Positions 32,714 to 44,960 are shown, counted from the stretch's first letter. The stretch is 64,000 nt of DNA from Diphasiastrum complanatum (GCA_029204225.1 CM055102.1:15500229-15564228), one strand, 5' to 3'. The notes: a model not told the origin generated them from the sequence alone. Translations and numbers: made by a program.

Positions 32714-34890
32714 TGCCAAAAAAGAGCTTTTTTAAGTTTAAAAAACTTCTCAATGGGCTTTACCTCCACTATCAACGGTCAGGTGATGCTCTATCATATC
32801 CGACGAACAAGCTTACTTACCTCATACATGAAAGAGAAAGACAAATGACATAAAGGAGAGTGCCACTACTACAACTTTACCACACTTCCTCCTTCTTCTC
32901 CTCTTCCTCTTCATGCTGGCAGTAGCGCCATCTACGATCAAATGATTATCATCATTACACACTACGGTATGTTATATTTTTTCATTCATTATTGGTTGAT
33001 ATATTTATGGCATGTTTGCTAGTTTTTTTGTACTCATTAAATGATGCAAGGAGAGCGCTGGATCGCGATCCACCAACACCTTTGTTTGATCTTTAGGAAT
33101 GAAGCATTTCATACTCTTTTGGAAAAAACACATGGGCTTTCAATCACGTTTTTACTGCTCTTTATGAATGAAATATCTAATTGCACATGCATTACACTTT
33201 TTAGCAAGCATTACGCTTGATCGTTGTGTGCTGAAAATGCTTGGATACCTCTTCTGTCTACGGACATAAACCATGATAAATGCATTTTTATTGCTTAAAA
33301 GATCAAACTTGCCCTCACTGGAACAACAATGAGCATGTCTCTTACTGATAGATTGATTGTATGTATTGTTGTCACACACTGGAAGCAAATTTCTTAACTC
33401 CATTGCTGCCTAGACAACGATGGAAACATTACAATACACTAAACTAATCGTCTCTTTGACGAACGTAGGTGCACCATCGTTGGTAGACAACGGTCTACCA
33501 CAATATAAACACACTCTTTCTCATCTCTTGATTTCACTTTGTCATAAAAAGGATACGAACAATGATGTGTCTCTTTATTCTCAGCAGTTGCTAAGACTAT
33601 AGAAGCGCTCATTGATTCACTCTTTGGATTCGAAGTGCACTCTCACACAGGAATGTGTATGGCAAGCATCCTCATGAATAGACTGAAAGATAGCATACTT
33701 GTCAGTGTAAGTTTAAGTTACTAGCAATAAGTAATGGTCTGGTTTCAAATAACAATGCTAGATAGCATTACTCTTGACACTACCACCATTCACAATGGCA
33801 GTAACTAGAATCGAACTCGCTTTATATCACTCTTCGAAGGATACGTTTACAGTAACAACTATGGCTTTCTCACAAGATTCTCTTACAACATCTATTCAAG
33901 TTAGTGTCACACTACTCTATTTGGGGTACTTAAGAAATAGCATACAAAGACATTGATGCTAAGATAAAAAGTATGAAAACTCTCTACCAAGAAGAAGTAA
34001 ACTGCTAGTTCAAATTTTGATTGCTTATAAAAATGTATACCTCATCAAACATGGCATAGCTTATAATGCTTCTACAGTTTTTCCCATGGGTAAACGTTAT
34101 AACCAGTGATACAAGTGTTGATAACCTAGGTGCCCTTAAGGCACATGGAATTGTGCAAGGGATCGCTGCACTTGTAGAGATTGGAATGGCATGGATTTGC
34201 TCTGATCCTATTGCAAGTGTTAGGGTAACATACTTGGCTAAATATAATTGAACACATGTATTGTTGTAATTTTTAGACACGATCGGTATAAAAAATGAAT
34301 GAAACGGAGTGATAGCTGGCGAACTCTTAGAAAGCATGGATTTTTCTCAAGTGTTATCATAGTGGTGCTTTACCTATGATGGGTTCAAGTATTGGTATGG
34401 CATGGATTTTCCCCATATCTGAGTACCGATCCATGCTATCCCCTGTTTGCTAAATTTCAATCTATTTAACTCAGTTATTTTTTCAAGAACTCATGCTTCA
34501 ATTCTAAACAATAGATATGGACCAATACCATAAAACTGATCAGAATGGCAGAATGCCCTGATACGATAATGATTTGGGATGGCCTATTGTTATTAATCAT
34601 GATTACATAGAGAAGATTGGACTACATTTTTAAATCAAATATTTTAAGCTATTAAGCTGCTAAACGTTAACAACCCAAACTCAGTCGTCTCCGGGTCAGG
34701 AACAAGAAAGAAAAGAATATTTTTTGATTTCAAAGAGATAGCGCAAAGAATGAGTTACTAGTCAAGAGATTAAATTCTTACAGGGATTGATCGATGTGCA
34801 GGATGATAACATGACATAAAGAAGAAAAGCTACTATTTGTGCAAAAGGTGGACGTCAGCTTACTACCAATAGTGATACATGGAGATCTTT
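32714..34890. other. Unassigned interval left of the spliced gene
   Basis: AT-rich sequence. The plus-strand stretch at 34,066-34,251 (LGALKAHGIVQGIAALVEIG) could be an exon but has no support from splice sites that I can join. No repeat ends recognised. Confidence 0.25.
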
Positions 34891-34891
34891 T

Positions 34892-35167
34892 TTGTATTTA
34901 TATTACCGTAATAGAGTTTTTGAAACCATGCATGTGAAGCAATTTTATGCTCACATTTTATTCAAAATTTTTGGTGTTATAAATGAACATTTTGATGATA
35001 TTATTTTTGGTTGGTCATACTTACCAAATGTTAAAAGTGATTGGTATTTTTCCTATTTATTACAGATCTCTAGCCTTATACATGAGTCCTTTCATGATAT
35101 TGTGTTTGCTTGGTCATTCTTGCTCTTCTCTGAAACATTTCAAAAATTTCATTTCGGAAAAATTTGA
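34892..35167 (+). CDS. Open frame with a short internal repeat, possible exon
   Basis: A 91-residue plus-strand frame holds two similar phrases, GVINEHFDDIIFGWSYLPN and SLIHESFHDIVFAWSFLLF, about 35 residues apart. It lies upstream of the unknown spliced gene on the same strand. Whether it is an exon of that gene, a decayed duplication or chance is open. Confidence 0.2.
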   Translation: MYLYYRNRVFETMHVKQFYAHILFKIFGVINEHFDDIIFGWSYLPNVKSDWYFSYLLQISSLIHESFHDIVFAWSFLLFSETFQKFHFGKI

Positions 35168-35249
35168 TCATGTGCTTACAACGGATTGCAATAGTATTAG
35201 AAGCACCTCAAAAAATTTATAGAAAAAGGTCTTAATCATATCGTTTTGC

Positions 35250-37719
35250 AACATATGCATATACAACATTGCTAATGAACTATATGATGGTTGGATCAAA
35301 CTTGTGAGAGTTCTACCTGTTTATGCAATGATGGACGAAGATATAGTTTTAAAACACGTTGATATATGTAGACTTGCCGCTATTGAGTTTTTAAAAGAAA
35401 GAAAATACCCAACCTTGTGTGGCTTTATTCAAACCCAACCTTGTGTGAATTTATTCAAAAAAAAAGTTTCCCACAATTTTGGTTATAAGGGCTCTTCCAC
35501 AAAACTTCCTCATGAACTACTATATATCACCTGTTTTCGACTAAAGCTTTTCTACTATATGCTTTGGAGTTTTGCTCACAACAGAGAGCATGCCCTATCA
35601 ACTTTGGGTCATTCGTTTCTGATGTATGGTATGTGGTCTAACTCTCATTAGAGGAGTTCTCAATATCAAAAAGACCCTTTGTAAGGATACTTTTATTTTT
35701 TTTTCTTTAGTTTCGACCGTCACCAGGCCCAATCAAAATGCACAGATTTGAAATCTACGTAACGTAGTTCAAATTACCAGAGAAATAAAAATGCAATATA
35801 GAAAACTTTGAAATTTGTGTCCGGGCAGCATGGACGTATCCCACTGGTTTTTTCTTCCTGCCCGACACGTGCTAATCTGCCCGACATCAATACCTCAAGT
35901 TAAATTAACCTGACTATGCTGGTTAGTATAATGAGATTTTCTAACTATACTAGTTACAGTTATAGATATATAGTATGTACAGTTACATAAAATATGGTAT
36001 ATGCAGTAACTGTGACTATGTTGGCATTCACATTAGATTAAATGTGATAGAGAAATTGAAATTAAGTATCATATCAGAGATTTTTGGCACCCAAGCTTTG
36101 AAAATAGCAATGGAAAGGAGACCCAAATCTACAATCGAGTCTGTGATTCTTTACAATGAGAAAGATGAAGCTGATAACTGGAAGCCAACAAAATATACGA
36201 AGAATTCATGGGTATTGCTGCATCCATCATCAAAGGGCAATTTTCGACAAAAGAAAAGAGCAAAAATGACTTACAAATCTTATTGGAAAGCAAAAATTTT
36301 GGAGTTTAAGACTACCCTGGGAGGTCAATCGATATCAGAATTCTTAGTACAACATGTATATATGCATTCAGAAATCAAAGTACATGATATCAATCCTCAT
36401 GATCATAAAAAATGTGATTGTAAGTATATTTAAACTTATGCACTCTACAACAATCATAGGTGATTTTCTTTATTGATGCTCTTCGGATTATGATTTAAAT
36501 GCTTCAACATTGTTTTTGTTTTCAGATTTATATCCATCATGCATAAGTGAATGGGAGCCCGCACATAAACTTGCAGGAATATTAGACGTGATTCACTCTG
36601 ATGTTGGAAAGCTGCAATACAGAGGAAGAAGTCCAAAGGAACTTGCAGATTGTGGTATCTATTTTTATGAATCTTTATATAATCCACAAACAGATGGAGG
36701 TTTTGGCAAGCTTGAAGCAATTCCATTGCCTAGTTTTCAAAGTGATGAGTGGCCTACTCCTGATAGCATTGTTTCTGAATCCTTGAGATGCAAGCTACTC
36801 ATTGATATTAGAAATGCTATGAAGACAAGCTCAGGCTCAAAAATTGTTCACCTAAGTTGGTTTATCTCGTTACATATATTTGTTGATTTTTTCTCGAGTG
36901 CTAATGTCCGTAGGATACCAACTTTATTTGTTTGCAAGGATTTATTGAAACAGATGACTTTGTTGCTGGTATTGATTTTGATGATGAGGAGGGACTTATG
37001 ACTGGTGAAGAATGTCTGACTAAGGCTTTATCAAATATTGCTGAGGATGGGCGAGGCAGACCATCCGATGAAGAATTCACGACATTTCAATCCCAGATGG
37101 GCTTCCCTTGTCCATCATTAATGCATTTTGCTGATGATTCCACTTCAGTACGTGGTCATTATATTGATCATCTTGATCTGGTTGCTGCTGCTGATGAAGA
37201 ATGTGTAAGTGTTTAAACTTCCTTGCATTACAATGTTTTTTATCACTGTATGTGATTTTGCTAACATATTTCCTATTGCAGGATTCTCTCATAATTGATG
37301 ATTTTGCTGTGAGACGAGGTGGTTTCAGACAACATGCATCCTCGTTCCAGAGGGATAGTGGACTTGGCCACTATCTTAGGCATTTCCTGAAGAACGAGAT
37401 CTGTATTGCTCATTCCAAGCTGAGCCCAGTTGGGGAGAGTCTTATAATGACTGTTAAAGTTTTATCATTTTACCTAGGAGGACATAAATGTGTTAAGACA
37501 AATAGAATTATTTTTGTCAAAAGATCTTATGTTTTGAACATTTTAGGTTTTACTGATGGGAATGTTCCTTTAAAGAGCTCTCGTTATTCATTGTATTCCA
37601 CTTATATTGAGCTTAGTGGAAATAAGGATAATGCACATCTATTAGATGCATACGCTAGCAGAGAATTTCTTCATGACAATACTGCCATAGAATCTAACAC
37701 ACGATCTGATGATGAATAG
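35250..37719 (+). CDS. Multi-exon gene of unknown function (partial model)
   Basis: Coding-like parts: 35,270-35,651 (ELYDGWIKLVRVLPVYAMMD, then VLKHVDICRLAAIEFLKERK), 36,020-36,419 (ESVILYNEKDEADNWKPTKY, SYWKAKILEFKTTLGG), 36,526 to about 36,850 (SEWEPAHKLAGILDVIHSDV, KELADCGIYFYESLYNPQTD), about 36,930-37,204 (FVAGIDFDDEEGLMTGEECL, FTTFQSQMGFPCPSLMHFAD), and 37,282-37,719 (GHYLRHFLKNEICIAHSKLS, AYASREFLHD) with stop TAG. Two introns join cleanly: 36,420-36,525 (GTAAGT...TTTTCAG) and 37,205-37,281 (GTAAGT...TTGCAG), both restoring frame. The joint near 36,850-36,930 is not settled, nor is the 5' end. I do not recognise a domain. The SYWKAKILEF stretch recalls chromatin-reader beta-barrel folds, but this is only an impression. 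Acidic C-terminus. Could be intact or recently dead. Confidence 0.5.
36420..36525 (+). other. 106-bp intron of the unknown gene
   Basis: Donor GATT|GTAAGT and acceptor TTTTCAG|ATTTAT. Joining gives KKCDY-LYPSCISEWEP without a stop, while reading through reaches a stop at once. Confidence 0.75.
37205..37281 (+). other. 77-bp intron of the unknown gene
   Basis: Donor GAATGT|GTAAGT and acceptor CTATTGCAG|GATTCT. Joining in phase 0 gives DEEC-DSLIIDDFAV. Confidence 0.78.
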
Positions 37720-38029
37720 TTGACACTTTGTATTTTGTTATAATACAATCAATACATTTACATTGAGTATTTTTCCTCTCTTGTTCAATGAATTTGCAAA
37801 GCAATTTTGAACATGTCATGATTTGATGACAATGATGATCTTCTACTCAACAATAATCTAGTTTTCTCTTCCTGTATAAACTTGCATGCTTTTCTAAACT
37901 TGTTGTATTGTGTGGACTTTGTTATATGTCGAATCTGAACTTTGTGGTAGAACCACTAAAACAATTGACAAATGTAGTTTCATCTTTCATTGGTTCCTCC
38001 ATGTTGTGTATTTAGATGAAATGTTTCTC

Positions 38030-38252
38030 GTGCTTGCCAATGTGACTTCTCCATCCCTTGTGATGACCATACACTCAAGCTTCCATATGTGTTTGCAAAA
38101 AATGTTGTATGATCTCTTAGTATGTGCTGCATATGTCAAAATCATAATGTTAGTCTTATGTTTGGATCTAAGTATATTTGAAAAACTGAAAGCATCTTGA
38201 AAATTTTATACTCACCATGTAATAAGTGATGTGATCTTCTCCCCATGCTTTT
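38030..38252 (-). pseudogene. 3' fragment of the unrecognised gene family of 9,687-11,893
   Basis: Plus-strand blocks ACTTCTCCATCCCTTG and ACTCACCATGTAATAAGTGA match 9,580-9,600 and 9,738-9,757 in the same order. The minus strand reads WGEDHITYYMV, like WGETHITHYMV of the larger copy. The fragment ends where the copia LTR of element H begins. Confidence 0.65.
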
Positions 38253-38254
38253 AC

Positions 38255-38866
38255 ATTGATTCTTTATTGTCAGTAATAGGTTCATTCCTTTTACAGATTG
38301 AATCAGCTTTGTAGAGCACGCGGTTTCGTTCGGTATTGTCTTGTGCTCTACCACATTATTGACATGTATATTTTGCTATACTTAATCTAATAACAGCTCT
38401 TTTGTTCTGCGTTCAGATTTGTGTCAATGTTGCTATGCTTATTTTTCATTCTCTATGACTTTCTTGTTGCTCAATTTGGTAATCTGTTCTTAGTGCGTTA
38501 TTATTAGTCTAGCTGTTGACGACTAATTTTTAGTCTTGCCTTTCGCAAATTATTCGCGACTGATTATCAGTCGAGCTCAGTCTAGTTCTTCGCAAATCAT
38601 TTGCGACAAATTATTCTTCTAGTGTTTTATTGATGTTTGGCTATGTAATCAGAACAACCGTGATTTCTATCACTAATGTTCTGTTCGTTTCTGATAGGCG
38701 TAGTCATGCTGAGGGAAAGAGTCATATAGCTCATTCCGCTGCGCGCGAACACTTTCCGTTTGAGTTCGTTTCTCATTCAAGTTTTGAGTTCGTTCCTTTT
38801 TTGTGTTCGTTTTCTTTTTGAGCTATTTTCGTTTCTCACACATGACATATCCTCTTTCCTCCAACA
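38255..38866 (+). repeat. 5' LTR of copia element H
   Basis: It is homologous to the LTR of element E (shared GTATTGTCTTGTGCTC block) and ends in ACA before a primer binding site. It contains a cluster of short palindromes (38,521-38,606) in what would be U3. The exact start is uncertain. Confidence 0.65.
38521..38606. repeat. Cluster of four short palindromes in the LTR of element H
   Basis: GACTAA-TTT-TTAGTC (38,521-38,535), TCGCAAAT-T-ATTCGCGA (38,543-38,559, one mismatch), CGACTGA-TTA-TCAGTCG (38,557-38,573) and TCGCAAAT-C-ATTTGCGA (38,590-38,606, perfect arms). Confidence 0.9.
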
Positions 38867-38877
38867 TGGTATCAGAG
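38867..38877 (+). other. Primer binding site of element H
   Basis: TGGTATCAGAG, complementary to the 3' end of initiator tRNA-Met, directly behind the LTR end. Confidence 0.85.
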
Positions 38878-39020
38878 TTATTTTCGTAGCCTGATAAGCT
38901 TCCATAGTACAAGACTCTACTAGCCGATAGAGTAATTGTCTTCTTGTTCTGTAATTCTGTACCAAATTTTCATACTTAAGTCACTGATAATTTTTCCTAT
39001 CACTTAGAATAATCTTCCAC

Positions 39021-39239
39021 ATGGATTCCCAAGGGAAAGCCAGGCCCATCATGGACAAGCTTGATGGAGCCAATTACCATTTGTGGAAATTTAAGAAAAC
39101 TGTACTAATGGCTAAATAATTGTATGACGTTGTTACAGGTGCAGAAGGAAAACCCGAAGCAGACGACGCAATAAGCACCAGATGGAAAGGCTTTCACGCT
39201 GATCATCCTCAACATTACGGATACCCAGATTGGCCATGT
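39021..39239 (+). pseudogene. Truncated copia gag (element H)
   Basis: It opens MDSQGKARPIMDKLDGANYH and then LWKFKKTVLMAK-stop. It is nearly the same as the gag of element E, with a small deletion after WKFK, a TAA and a frame change. It ends at the site where a minus-strand LTR fragment is joined (39,240). Confidence 0.85.
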
Positions 39240-39486
39240 ATTTGATTGGCTTTCCCTCCAAAATGTAAACCCTACTATTTTTGGGTCTAGATTCAGTGTA
39301 CCCAAAGTTCAAATTTGAATCTCTCTCAAACTCGACTACCAACTTTCCCACACGTTCAAAAAGTGTTTATTGAATGTATTTTGAACTAATATAACTTCAA
39401 AAAGTTTCTCTCTAAGTCTAAAATGATTTTTGGCCTCATATTGACAATTTACCAAAATATGACTAAACTTGTTGAAATCTCTCACA
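39240..39486 (-). repeat. LTR fragment of the element C family, minus strand
   Basis: On the minus strand it starts TGTGAGAGATTTCAAC and follows the first 250 bp of the LTR at 7,179 closely. Both encode the same chance frame with VEFERDSNLNFGY. The rest of the LTR is missing. Confidence 0.85.
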
Positions 39487-39889
39487 TATTCCACCTGCAA
39501 GAGCAAAATTGCCAAAATCACCATCAATCTTGATCTCCAAAAAGTGTATGTACAAACAAGCTCCAAATCCATATCTAATGAGCTCAAATCTTAGCATTAT
39601 GGTTATCCTTAGTCAGGTATAGACTAGTCCTACCATCTAAGCCCCTAATCTAGGAATCACACCCACTTGGTGGTTGGATTGGTGTGTTACATTTTCACCA
39701 GAATTCCTCAAAATTAGCCTATAGTTTAGGACCTTGATTTTAGGGCTCAATTCGGCCACCTCTAAGCATCTAAATGGATTTCAATTAGCTTTGAATCAGT
39801 ACCTAATTACGTACAAGAGTGTGTGACATTTGGCCATCTATAATGGTGGCACTTGGCAATAAACTACTAGCTAGTTTTTACATATTTTC
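39487..39889. other. Unassigned, possibly interior of the minus-strand element
   Basis: No gene seen. By position it should be 3' interior sequence of the element whose LTR fragment precedes it, but no pol motif is visible. Confidence 0.25.
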
Positions 39890-41000
39890 ACAGTAACAAC
39901 AACAAGCAAAATGCCTTGAAGGAAAACATTCACTTTAAGTCCAAGCAACAAAAACACCAACAACAAAAAAAACCACAAATGGCAGCCTTTGATATTAGGT
40001 CAAAAAGCAACAACAATGATAGACACTATTGGGCAGTTCTCAACTTTTGTTGAAGCCCCTCCAAGCAACAACAACAATACATTTTGAAAGGTAGCCTTCA
40101 ACTTTCATCCAATCAACATCAACAACAAGAGGCCCCAATCAACTTTCATCCACGCAGAAACATGCAATAAGCTTGGAAGGGTTGCCTTCATTTTTAGGTC
40201 AAGCAACAACAACAATAAACCCTCCTAAAGGACAATCTTCAACTTTTGTCCAAGCAACAAGAATAATGGGCCCCAAAAGGGTAATCGCCAACTTTCATCT
40301 GTGCACCAACAACAACAACAGACTTGAAAGACATGCCTTCATACATCATCCAACTAAAACGATGACCACACAAGGCCACAAAACACCCTCAAACATGCAC
40401 ATGGAGACTCCAACTTGAGGGGGTAAACTCACAAGCCAAGATTGTATCCACCACAAAGCTATGGAATCATTGGATTAACTCAATTATCATTATTTGATAC
40501 CTTTTGAGTTTTTTGGCATCACTTGTTGAATTCTATTTTACAGATCGAAAATTTTCCTTTCATGCTTAGTAAATAAATAAATAAAAGCATAGGTGCAGTC
40601 ACATTATCCTTTATGCACAAGTAAATAATTGTGACATTTTACGTTTCATCTATGAAGTGGATAAATCATTCAAAGAATGTCAGTCATCATAAAAACAATT
40701 GTGAAGCAAAATCATAAATTTTGAAAGTGACATGCCAACATAGTATGAATTTTGAATTCCTTAAAATTCCTTTCAAAAATATAGTGACCCATAAAACGTA
40801 CGTAGAAAAATTGAATGGCAATACACCCATAAAGGTCACAAATTTCGGGCCATGCAAAAAATTTTAGCCATAAACTAAAATGCTTTACCAATTCTTTATG
40901 CTTCAAAAATGGTTTTTTTGGTGACCTTTTGATCGGATTAAATGGTTCTACAATCATGGCTAGTGTCTTATGACCTTCTCGTTATTTTATGAGTGTTTAA
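39890..41000. repeat. CAACAA-rich duplicated block, copy 1
   Basis: The first half is a degenerate tandem array of units of roughly 60-70 bp built on AGCCTTCAACTTTCATCCA and AGCAACAACAACAA. The second half contains blocks such as GTGACATGCCAACATA and GGTGACCTTTTGATCGG. Both halves recur in the same order at 43,790-44,960. Confidence 0.75.
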
Positions 41001-41153
41001 CCTGGTGGAAAGGTCACTAAAAACCTTGTCCCCAATATTTATACATCTTCAATATCAGATCTCAAATATGATGGTATTTCAGAGGTATATGCTTGGTTTT
41101 TGAATGGAAAATCGGATCCTGGGCTAAATAAATAACACTCTAAGAATCCATCT

Positions 41154-42600
41154 TCATGATGGAGGGTCTTGATGAGGTATGCCAATCCCTTCCAACATCA
41201 TCTTAAGCCATATTACCTCATTTGCCACCTTTGAAGCTGCTTCGCATGAAGATTGTGCCACTAGTGTTTGCTTCTTGTAGGTCCAAATGATCACAGTTCC
41301 ACATACTATCGAACATCCACATGTTACAGACTTGTTGTCATCTTTGCAACAAGCCCTGCTTGCATCATTGTAGTGTTGTAAAATAAATTCCTTCTCTCTT
41401 TTGTAGATCAACTCCAAATTGTGGGTGCCTTTCAAATATTGCAAGATTCGTATTGCCATCTTCCAGTGTTGCTGGCTAGGATTGGAGGAGAATTGACTGA
41501 GTGAATAGACAAAGAATGCCAAATCGGGTCTCGTACAAACTATAAGATACATGAGACTCCCAATCAGATTTTGATATGGTATTCTCTCCATCTTATGTCT
41601 CTCCTCATCTATGATTGGGCAAGCTTGCTTCGACAATCTGGCTCCAGTTATCATAGGTGTCGCCTTCTCTTTGCATTTGATCATCCCATATTGCTTCAAC
41701 ACTTTTTCAGCATATTTGGACTGGTTCAGATGCATGACTCCTCTTATTCAATGTCTTTTCATCTGCAGCCCCAGACATTTCATCGCTTCTCCTAGATCTG
41801 TGATTTCGTAATTTGTAGATATCTGAACTTTTGTTTCTTTAATCAACGTCAAAAACTTTCCTATCATCAGAGAGTCATCCTCCATAAATATTGTCAAACT
41901 CACAAACTTTCTTTCTATTCTTTTAATGTAAAAATTGCAGTCAGGTAGTGTAGGATGGAAGCCTAGAGACTTCAGAAAACTATCGAGCTTCTTATACCAA
42001 GCTTGCAAGGCCTGTTTAAGACCGTAGATGCATCGGTGCAATCGACAGACGTAATCTCGATTGTTCGATTCTATATATCCTTTGGGCTACTTCATGAAAA
42101 TTCCTTCATCTAAGTCTCCATGGAGAAAGATTGTTTTGACATCAATTTGATGTATCTCCAAATCGTATTTTGTGGCATAAGCAAGGAGTAGTCGTATGCT
42201 CGACATTTTAACCATTGGGGAGTATGTGTAGAAGTAGCTGATACCATATCTCTGAGTGTACCCTTTGTCGACAAGTCGAGCCTTGTATCTTCCGACACTA
42301 CCATCTGATCTCAACTTCTTCTTTTACACCCATTTACAGTCAGCCTTCTTCTTTCCTTCGAGAAGTGGTTCAAGTGTCCACTCCTAATTTTGCCTCATCG
42401 ATTCGATCTCTTCCGACATTGCTTGCTTTCAAAATTCTCCTTCAGGATTTCGCTCGACGACTCGTTTGTCCCAAAGTCCGACTCAGCACTTGTGTTGGAA
42501 TTCGATAGTTCGGTGTCGATGTTGTGCCGATTTGTCGGCCGTTCGGGGAATGATGGAGAAGGGTTGCATGAGTTCACCATCTCTAACAATTATAGGGCCC
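41154..42600 (-). pseudogene. Copia RT and RNase H, inverted (element I)
   Basis: On the minus strand: linker (NSNTSAESDFGTNESSSEIL), RT start (ADCKWV-stop, then LRSDGSVGRYKARLVDKGYT), QIDVKTIFLHGDLDEGIFMK with a stop (TAG) where Gln is usual (42,087-42,089), and YGLKQALQAWYKKL. The catalytic block reads SLTIFMEDDSLMIG, where YVDD has become MEDD. After a frame change come MHLNQSKYAEKVLKQYGMIK, LIVCTRPDLAFFVYSLSQF and RNase H (YNDASRACCKDD, SSCEAASKVANEVIWL). It ends near 41,154. It is more distant from elements A, C, D and G and closer to the type at 63,400. Confidence 0.9.
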
Positions 42601-43789
42601 CAAGTAATCTGTCCATTTTTTTAACAAATGAATTAGCTACCTAGCCACTTTTGCTACGTCACAATATGACCAATGCTCCCAACTTGAATAGCCTCTAAAC
42701 TTCAAACCAAAGAATTTCATGGTAAATCACATTAAAACTAGAAAATTTTGCAAAAAGAAGTAGGGGTCCTTATATGTGGTAATGGCTCTCCCAATGGCCA
42801 TTACCTACTACATATTGTTCATAATAAAGCTAGTTAAATTAGCAAGCATTGTAGAACAATGAATCAAAAATTATGAGCCCTTTGCATACATCTTGCTTCA
42901 TGCGAGACGCTCTATGGAGTAGTTTGGTCACAGTGTAAATAAAACATTGAGGACTCTTGCAAGACTTGACACTTTTAGCTTTGAAATGAGAATGTTTCAA
43001 GCGTTACAACATTGTTGGCAAGAGGAGTGGATATGCAAGTTGACTCTAGATGGAGGTGGGGTAGCAAAGCATAAATACAACGTTTCTCCTTGGGATGACA
43101 ATATGCTTCTAGTTGTGTGGTCATATTTGATCCTAGGGTATTTGTTCACAATGGGTCCTCATTCATATTTGAGAAACACAACACTTAATGAGCATGAACC
43201 CATCAAAAAATTTAAAGAGTTGACAAGATAAAAGGCTTCCAAAGGATCAAACTCAATTGAATATCCAGATTTTGAAATGTGTTGTATTTCCCTATAGGAG
43301 TTGAGTTGGATAAGCGTGGTTAATGTATCCATATAGACCATGCTCAAATATTAATCACTACAAAAAAAAAGAGGCACACATGGGAGCCTTGTTCTTCAAA
43401 CTTGATTATGTTTTATGTGGAATTTTTATGTACACAAAAAATTGTATATAGTCATGTTAGTGCAATCTATACCCACAAGGCAAGTTCGACAAAAAAAATC
43501 CTTGATAATTACTTTCTTCAACAACTTTGTCACTTGGAAAAACAATTTCGAGATATTATGGTGCTAACATCTTTAGATTCAACTCAAATTAGAGGTATTC
43601 GCCTTGTTATTTGTTTAATGTATTTTTTTATATTGTTTTTGCAATTGCATTACTGGTTGCAAGACCAAAACTAGTAAATTGGTTACCTATAGCGATCAAG
43701 GCACATCCCAACACCCTCAACGAGCAAGGTGAACAATCTCTATGAGCAACATAGATGACCTCAAAGGCCAAGGAACAACAATGGCCCTA
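42601..43789. other. Unassigned interval between repeats
   Basis: AT-rich. A 94-residue frame at 42,947-43,231 (MRTLARLDTFSFEMRMFQAL) has no family I know. No repeat ends found. Confidence 0.3.
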
Positions 43790-44960
43790 AAGGGCAGCCC
43801 TTCAACTTTTGTCTAGGTTCCTAGCAACAACAAGCAACACGCGTTGAAGGGAAGCCTTCATGTTTAGTCCAAACAACATCGACAAACCCCAAACGACAAC
43901 CTTCAATATATAGTCGCAGTAGAAAGAAGAACGACGGGCCCTATTGGGCAGCTCTCAACTTTCATCCAAGCTTCTCCAAGCAACAACGACAATATATTCG
44001 GAAGGGTACCCTACAGCTTTCTTCCAGTCAACACCAACAACAAGAGGCCCCAACGGGTAGCCATCAACTTTCATCCACGCATGAACATGCAATAGGTTGG
44101 AAGGGTAGCCTTCAAACTTATTTCACACAACAACGACAAGAGACCTCCTGAAGGACAACCTTCACCTCTTGTCTAGACACTTCCAAGAACCAAGAATCAC
44201 AAGCCTCAAAGGGCAATTACCAAATTTAATCCACGCATCAACAACAACAAATTTGAATGAGAGGCCTTCATACTTCATGCAACTGAAACAACGACCACAC
44301 AAGGCCACAAAACATCCTCGAACATGCACATGGAGACTCCAACTTGAGTGGGTAAACCCACAAGCCAAGATTTTACCCACCAAAATGTTATGGAACATTG
44401 GATTGACTCAAATTTTATTATTTGATATCTTGTGGGCCTTGAGGCATCATGCTAGTCACTTGTGTGCTCCCATTGTATACGTTGAAGAATTTCCTTTCAT
44501 GTTTTTGAAAAGAAAAGCTCAAGTGCGGTCACATTATATTATGTGCACAAGTAAATAATTGTGACATTTTACTTCTGATTTATGATGTGCCTTAATTATG
44601 CAAAGAATGTCATTCATAACAAATGTATGGACATATCTATGTGATCGCCACTTTTGGCGTATTACATAGATTGTATTTTAGCAACAATATGAAAAACAAG
44701 AACGAAAAACAAATCATGAAGCAAAGTATGACTCTTTTGAAAGTGACATGCCAACATATTATGAATCTTCAAGTCCTTAAAAATCCTCAAAAGCACAGGG
44801 GCCATAAAAAGTCCATATAGAAATTGGAGGATAGTACACCCCACAAAGATCAAAAGTTTTGGGGCATGCATAAATTTCCTCCATATGAAAATGATTTTTT
44901 AGTGACATTTTGATTCGGTTTCATGGTCATTCAATTATGACGACTCCTAATGGCCTTGTC
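43790..44960. repeat. CAACAA-rich duplicated block, copy 2
   Basis: Direct repeat of 39,890-41,000 with the same internal units (GGGCAGCTCTCAACTTTCATC, CAACAACAAGAGGCCCCAA) followed by the same downstream blocks. Divergence is moderate. A third, partial match lies at about 46,430-46,600. Confidence 0.75.

Noticed and set aside
39133-39351. Minus-strand frame with VEFERDSNLNFGY as a protein
   Set aside because: The same frame occurs in the LTR at 7,326-7,637; it is LTR sequence and not coding.
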